Below, in pieces: positions 7,477 to 12,848 of a stretch of 12,848 nucleotides of DNA. The position numbers and the translations under genes were made by a program. The stretch is from Conidiobolus incongruus B7586. Lineage: Eukaryota; Entomophthoromycota; Entomophthoromycetes; Entomophthorales; Conidiobolaceae. The notes below the pieces were generated by a model, which saw only the letters and a list, made by a program, of their open reading frames with translations, ran no database searches and was not told the DNA's origin. The stretch is taken from the NCBI GenBank assembly GCA_000697335.1, contig JNEM01011204.1, forward strand, positions 1 through 12,848, given 5' to 3'. The first letter of the stretch is position 1; each line of letters opens with the position of its first letter.

Positions 7477-10400
7477 TTAAATAATAATCTCTCTACTAAC
7501 TAGAATTTCTTTCTTGAAATTCTCCAATCTGATTGGAATTACACAGTCTCCAACTTGGTTATCTTTTACAATAAACTTTATATTTACATTCCCAACACCT
7601 TTTGGAAATATTTCTTCTACAAAAATAGGATTAGAACCCAATACTACAATATTAGGGTGATCTAGAATTAGTTTTGATATTAAACTAGTATTCATTTCAT
7701 TGTGAATTTTCAACTTCAACGATTTAACTCTATCTATTCTAGTATCATCGTGGAAACTCAACCAAACTTGAGGTTTTGTCATCCTAGTCATTTGATTTGA
7801 ATCAAGTCTCAAAAATTCCATACTGAAAGGAATTAAATGGGATTGGTATTGAATTTGAATTGGTCTAATTTGGTCAATCAGATGACGTTTCGCCCAGAAT
7901 AAGCTTTGTAACAACTGTTGATGTTGTTTGTCTTCATCTTTCAAAATGAATTGCGAACCTTCCAAAGAGGTGTTGAGTATTGGAATAGATTCTAAAGGTT
8001 CCGATAAACTAATCAATTCGTAAGGGATGAGGATACTTGTAATTTGTTGTGGTAAAATTTCAAACTCTTTAGATTTTACTTGGAGTTTAATGGGACAGTT
8101 GGGATTAGGGTTGTGAAGATACCATTCCATAAAACCTTTGGGTCTTTTAAATTCTTTTAAATTGAATTCGCAATTTTTCTCAAAGTGGTTGAATTGGATG
8201 TGGAATTCATTCCAAAACTCTATCGATTTAGTTATCAATAGAGGTTTTACAATTACTTTGATCTTAGCTTTAATTTGATTGGAGATTTTGTTGGAATCCA
8301 ATACTTTCAATGTGAATTGAACCGAATCTGTCACTTCTGTAACTTTTAATTGCAATTTGAATTTCTTAAATTGTTTAGATTGAATGGTAATTGGATAGTC
8401 ATTCAACAATTTCACTTCATTCAACAGTAACAAAGTATCTCTCTCAAACATCGCTTCCAATCCCTCTTCGACTTTTTTACTCGAGAATTGATAATTTTCA
8501 ATTTCCACATTTGTAATTTCACTAGTACCTGAATTCTCTAATTCCAAATCAACATCTGTTGAAACGCCATCGTAGCACTCCACAACCCCGGGATAGTTAC
8601 AATTGAAAACGGGTTTGGGATATTTAGATACCAAAGTAATACCGTTGACCAACTCTTGAAATCCAAGGAATTGATTAGAGTTTAATATAGTTGAAATTTC
8701 CAATCCATTGAGATGAATTTCTAAAGGCTTGTCAACTTTGATTGGGATTGTAATAATAGTAAATTTCAAAGGCATTAAATTGACTTCCACAGTTTTGGTG
8801 ATCGCCTCATGATCGAATCTTAGTGAACATTGGGATATCAATTCGATTTTGAAACGATTATAAATCTCCAATTTAATCATGTATTCCGTACCAATGTCGA
8901 TTTCAACCCTATCCATTTTTGCAGAAGTTCCTTTGGTGTACTTAGCTGTGAAGGGACTGTAAAGGAATGGCCCCTTACCAACCTCCGCAGTTTCATTGTC
9001 ACTAAAACTGCCCAAAAGTTCGACAAATTTGCATTCCAAAGGCAACTCAATCGAATCACCATCATCAGTCCCAGTGTCGTGAGTACCCGCCCATCTTTGT
9101 AATTTCATCAAAATAACATTTTGATCAGTTTTCGTCAAATGTGAATTTAATTGCACCAAATTTTGAATGAGGTATTTCCTCAATAGTTGGAAATTTGAGG
9201 CAGCTTCACAAATCGATAGCAATGTCCTATACACTTTGATTTGATTCGGAATCCAGCCACCATCCTCGGAGGTACTTAATTTATACCCTTGGCAAAGCGA
9301 TCTGCAGTAGGGGACAATTTGAGGTATAGGATTAGCGAACACGGGGATTAAAAACTTTGCTGGGGATTGCGACGAGAGGAACTTTTGAGCGGCGAGTTTG
9401 TAATAGAATGCACGTTGGCGATTATAACCTATTGATCCGTGGATGGAGCCAATTTGAATTAGAATCGAAATGTGGTTAACATCGTCCAATTCAGAGAGCT
9501 TCGAATTAGCAACGGCGCTGGCCCACTCCGCAACAAATGTCTTGGAAATTGAGGGGGGATGTGTTGGGGGAGAGTCTAACGGATCTAGATTGTCGTTGGC
9601 GATCGCTTGAAAAGGGGCGAGACCATTGGGACCGAATCGATGTAATACGGAGGTCAGTTTGGCTATTTTGAGGTAGCTTTCAACGATCATGAGGGAATAG
9701 TCGGTCTTGGAGTAGAGGTCGACGACATCAGTGGAGTAACGCTGCACCACTTCACTCCATACTTTGTTGGGGGTCTTTCCTTGCCAATGTGAGCTTGTGG
9801 CTTCCAGAGCATCCCCCAGAGATAGGAGAAATACGACACAGCATAGGTAGCCCTCGATGGAACTGGCTAGCCACAGAGGATCGTTGTTATTTTTGTTAAT
9901 TTCAATGGATTTTTGATACAAGTGGTAAGCTTGGGGGAACCTTCCAGTCATTAGGTATAAATCTGAGCACAGTTTCAATTGGCGACCTAGAGTCTTTCGC
10001 TTCTGCTTGGCGTCCCCACTCACCATTCCCACCTGATGTGCCAACTCATTAACCTTACTCTGCAACTGCAAATTGTAGTCCTTAAATCCCAAACTGAACG
10101 CAGACTTCCTATGGTGCGATGTCTTGTCTCCATGCTGAAACAGCGGCGGTGAGTTGGTGTTGGACCTACTCATCTGCTCATTCTGTACCACAGGTACCGA
10201 ACTCGGCAAATTCAGGTGGTCTGGACTCACTAAACCTGTAGCCAATTCAAAACAATTTAAGATCATATCCCCTACATATGAGTACATCGCACTCTCAATT
10301 CTCTCCTGACCTTCCAAACCATCAGCAATAATCAAACCACTCCACCTATTGCCCTCCTGATCCAAAATATTTTTTAGGGAGTCGCAATTAAACGCAAAAC

Positions 10401-10829
10401 ATCTGTAAGTAACCACTGTGTCTATTGAACTTACAAAATCTTGAAAATTTCGATAAGTTTGGTCTATGTCTCGAATAAGATCGACTTCTAGAATACCTAC
10501 AACCTAAAAAAGTTAATTTGATTAAATATTAATAAAATGCGAGTTACTCCTAAGATTTTTCGGTTCATCTGAAATCCTTCAAATTGTTTGGTATTGGTAG
10601 GAACTTCTAAGAAGTTTAAATTAACAAAGCCTTTGCTATATAATTGATTTTGTAATTTTGCCTTCCTTCCCTCCAAACTCCCACTCGTTATCAAATCTTT
10701 GATATACACGGTACGGTTGGAAGTTATTAAAGATTTACGTTTTTCAAGAAGTAGGGGATTTTGATTAGGAGGGTTTAAAGAATGAATTAGAATTGTGAGA
10801 TGACTTGGACTAAAAATTGTTGTTGACAT
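7477..10829 (-). CDS. TRS120: TRAPPII complex subunit Trs120 (TRAPPC9 family), two exons
   Basis: Trs120/TRAPPC9 is a subunit specific to the TRAPPII tethering complex, which activates Rab11-type GTPases (Ypt31/32 in yeast) at the late Golgi. Exon 1 is 10548-10829 (94 codons) and exon 2 is 7477-10503, giving 1102 residues, slightly below the roughly 1290 of budding yeast. The start is the ATG at 10829, just after an A-rich leader, giving MSTTIFSPSHLTILIHSL. The splice joins MNRKILG to VVGILEVDLIRDID, a typical Trs120 N-terminal strand. Family landmarks are LGRQLKLCSDLYLMTGRFPQ (about 266-285) and NNNDPLWLASSIEGYLC (about 299-315) in the helical repeat region, a Ser/Asn-rich linker (about 203-233), AFYYKLAAQ (about 459-467), and GGWIPNQIKVYRTLL (about 509-523). 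After GPFLYSP (about 605) a beta-rich half follows, matching the Ig-like C-terminal modules. No stop or frameshift is seen. CpG and GC content are higher in the 5' part of the gene and fall toward the 3' end. Confidence 0.93.
10504..10547 (-). other. TRS120 intron (44 nt)
   Basis: On the minus strand the intron begins GTAACT at 10547 and ends TTTTTTAG at 10504. ATTAAC lies just before the T-run as a plausible branch site. Its length is not a multiple of three, and reading through it hits a TAG immediately after (TTG TAG). Removing it joins exon 1 at codon boundary GGA to GTT, in the same frame as the long exon 2, which is open back to this acceptor. Both joined sides match the Trs120 family. 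Confidence 0.9.
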
Positions 10830-11156
10830 ATTTTTTTTTGTTTTTTATTGAGGTTATAAAAATTTGGAATTGGGACTGTGATGACAATATTGAATTGGAT
10901 TGGTACAAAATTTATTATTTGGATATGACAATATAAATTTATGGGAATATTAATTAAATTTAATTCCTATTTCTTCCAGTTTATAAACATATTTTAAATT
11001 AGCGAATAAATTAATCCAATATAACTTGAATTTCAGTTTACCAAATTAATTATTTATTTTAATTACAATTAAGATTATATTATTATCTTATTTTATATAC
11101 TTATAATTTATAATACATTAGTGTATTAAATACAATTGTTATTAATTAAAAACCCA
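10830..11156 (-). promoter_or_regulatory. Upstream region of TRS120 (leader and presumed promoter)
   Basis: No gene is seen here. Immediately before the TRS120 ATG the minus strand carries an A-rich leader (CAATAAAAAACAAAAAAAAAT), usual for fungal start contexts. Further upstream the DNA is AT-rich but mixed, and it holds a CpG near 11003, unlike the transposon blocks. The promoter must lie in this or the adjoining stretch to 11406. No specific factor site can be named. Confidence 0.5.
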
Positions 11157-11267
11157 GAGCCAAATTAAATAATATATATTATTTTTTAGTTTTTTAGAAT
11201 TATATATTATATATAGTATTATATTAAAATAAATTTTATAAATATTAATATAATATCACTTTGGCTC
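11157..11267. repeat. Possible MITE-like unit with 8-bp inverted ends
   Basis: GAGCCAAA (11157-11164) is perfectly inverted at TTTGGCTC (11260-11267), enclosing about 95 bp of almost pure A/T. These GC-bearing arms stand out in very AT-rich DNA. The size and form suit a miniature inverted-repeat element, but no clear target duplication or second copy is visible in the window, so a chance or structural palindrome is possible. Confidence 0.4.
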
Positions 11268-11406
11268 CAACATTCAGATAAGATTCAGAAAACATTACCT
11301 GTTATTTAATTTTATCCTTATATCTCTTTATTATTTAATTATAGATTTTATTTTAATAAAATATATAAACCTATAGATATAGGTTATAAAATAACAATGA
11401 CTTATA
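11268..11406. other. AT-rich spacer with a short palindrome
   Basis: This is non-coding DNA between the MITE-like unit and tc-3. It contains AACCTATA-GA-TATAGGTT at 11368-11385, a perfect 8-bp inverted repeat with a 2-base centre. It ends in the TA (11405-11406) used as the tc-3 target. Confidence 0.5.
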
Positions 11407-12848
11407 CACTAACCTACAAAAGTGAGTCATAAAATCAAAAACACCTATATTTTTACTAATAACTTGATTGATATTTAATAAAATAAACTTAAATTAAATA
11501 ATTAAAATCTATTATATTTATTAGTTATATATATCATTAAATGATGATATTTAGCTATTAATTGGTTAAAATATAAACCCTTAAATTTTACCTAAAGTGA
11601 GTTATAAATTTGTAGGTTTTTGGTGATAAAAAAAAATTAAAACCTAGTGTATCTACCTTTAGTTTTTCTAACTTCTTTAAGTTTGTGGGGTATAGAATCA
11701 ATTAACTTCTTACACTAAAAAGGGTTAATCTTGTTCTATGCTTCTTAAACATATTCCCAAAGTTGATTTAAATTTTTTGCTAGGGGGAAAGCTTTAATAA
11801 TTTTTTTTAACTAATCTTAAAGGTGTTTAATTAGATTAAAGTTAAAAGATTAAAGAAGCTACTTTATAATTATTATCTTGTTATTTTTAAGCTATTTGGT
11901 AGTAAAAGCTATAGTATAGCAAAAAACATTATCTTGCTGGAAAATAATATTAAATTTATTTAACCTATATTATTCAATGGTTTTTTTCAATTCATTGTTT
12001 AAAATACTTTAGTATATTTCAGTATTAATTCCCCTATTAACTTTACAAAGATACCCTACACTTAAAAATAATATACATCCCTAAATAATAATTGACCTAC
12101 CATTATACTTTTAGGTAAAATTAACATAATGGTTATAAAATAATTTTGTATCTTTTTTAAAGTATCTAGCTTTTCTATTAAATCTACTAAGGTATATTTT
12201 TCTTTCATTAGACTAAATAACCTTACTCTAATTAGTTTTAGTTTAATATTAGTAGTAATATTTAAACTCTTGCTTAACTTTATAGTGGGATTTCTTTAGT
12301 TAAAGGTGTTTTTTCTTGAAGTATAAGTGGTATCTATGTTAATATAAAATATGTATAATAGTATTAATACTAACTAATATTCTTATATAGTCTTATAGTT
12401 CCTGCTATATTTCTACAGTAGTACCACACTTGCTTATATTAACTAACCTACAGATATACTTCTTATCATATTCATTTATAATTTTAACACACTTAAGTTT
12501 AAGTTTAAATGTTTCTTTATTGTTATTCTTAACAACTTTAACTATAGTAGACTAACTAACACTAGTAATTCTAGCAATATTATAAGTTGATTTACTTTCT
12601 TTATAAATTGATTAATGCACAAGTAGATTTTTTTAGAGAGGGATTTAGGTATAATGATACTAATAAAAAAATTTAATATATCTATAAAATATTATATAAA
12701 ATAATAACAAAGAAAGAAAAAAGATATAGTTATATATTGTTAAATATATCCCTTTATCTCAAAAACACACAAATTTATAACTCACCTTAGTTAAATATTA
12801 AAGGTTAATATTTTTGCTAATAATTTACTAAATATATCTAAATATATT
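11407..12848 (-). mobile_element. tc-3: Tc1-like transposon, cut by the window edge
   Basis: This is the third copy of the tc-1 family. It starts after TA at 11405-11406 with CACTAACCTACAAAAGTGAG. The outer repeat lies at 11422-11434 and the inner repeat (GTGAGTTATAAATTTGTAG) at 11597-11615. The right inner repeat (AAATTTATAACTCAC) lies at about 12770-12784. By comparison with tc-1, about 140 bp are missing beyond the window. It keeps more of the family sequence than tc-2. It lies about 580 bp upstream of the TRS120 start codon. Confidence 0.9.
11637..12664 (-). pseudogene. tc-3 Tc1-like transposase pseudogene
   Basis: The minus-strand remnant is about 343 codons long, ending at TAA 11637-11639. 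It matches tc-1 throughout. Its second catalytic block reads FQQDNVFCYT, so the Asp that is Asn in tc-1 is kept here. The third block reads NLIKHL, with Glu changed to Lys as in tc-1. Numerous TAA/TAG codons and at least one frame slip near the N-terminus make it inactive. The C-terminal GRYTRF ending is preserved. Confidence 0.87.

Noticed and set aside
8830-9102. Plus-strand open frame of 90 codons, and a 62-codon minus-strand frame at 8877-9065, inside TRS120
   Set aside because: Both overlap the Trs120 coding frame in other frames and show no recognisable domain or start context. They are shadows of the real gene.
10497-10829. Separate 110-residue protein gene
   Set aside because: The first 94 codons are TRS120 exon 1. 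The rest is intron read-through ending at the stop just past the acceptor.
1-12848. An undescribed defence or biosynthetic system
   Set aside because: Apart from TRS120, every gene-like stretch found is a decayed Tc1/mariner transposase. No further protein genes, RNA genes or repeat-spacer arrays are visible. The interest lies in the nesting and mutation pattern.

Overview
The window looks like a piece of an AT-rich fungal genome. It holds one intact protein gene set in a repeat compartment of decayed cut-and-paste DNA transposons. The gene is TRS120 (TRAPPC9), a TRAPPII-specific subunit, on the minus strand at 7477-10829, with one 44-base intron. The tiny intron, the 1102-residue length and the class of transposons fit a fungus. 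I cannot place it below that level.

Left block, 1-7029: this is not ordinary intergenic DNA but one nested pile of Tc1/mariner elements. The oldest is a mariner copy (mar-1, minus strand) whose own sequence lies in three pieces: about 3-762, 3675-4033 and 6909-7029. Into its middle went a second mariner of the same family (mar-2, 2351-3672) and, directly abutting it at a TATA site, a Tc1-like element (tc-1, 765-2346). Into its transposase-5' side went another Tc1-like element (tc-2, 4034-6906), which itself carries a third mariner on the opposite strand (mar-3, 4337-5650). All boundaries sit at TA dinucleotides, as expected for this superfamily. A third Tc1-like copy (tc-3) starts at 11407 and runs off the right edge.

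Middle: 7030-7476 is the short AT-rich region downstream of TRS120, with one hairpin. 10830-11406 is the upstream region of TRS120, holding a possible 111-bp MITE-like inverted-repeat unit and a short palindrome but no gene.

Decay pattern: the transposase remnants keep long single frames but are riddled with TAA/TAG codons. These are what C-to-T change on either strand would make from CAA, CAG and TGG. Catalytic acidic residues are changed to Asn or Lys. I found no CpG dinucleotide from 1 to 7451, nor from 11407 to 12848, whereas the TRS120 gene has many. This points to a repeat-directed C-to-T process (RIP-like, or methylation followed by deamination) that spared the gene. No virus-like element, RNA gene or CRISPR array was seen.
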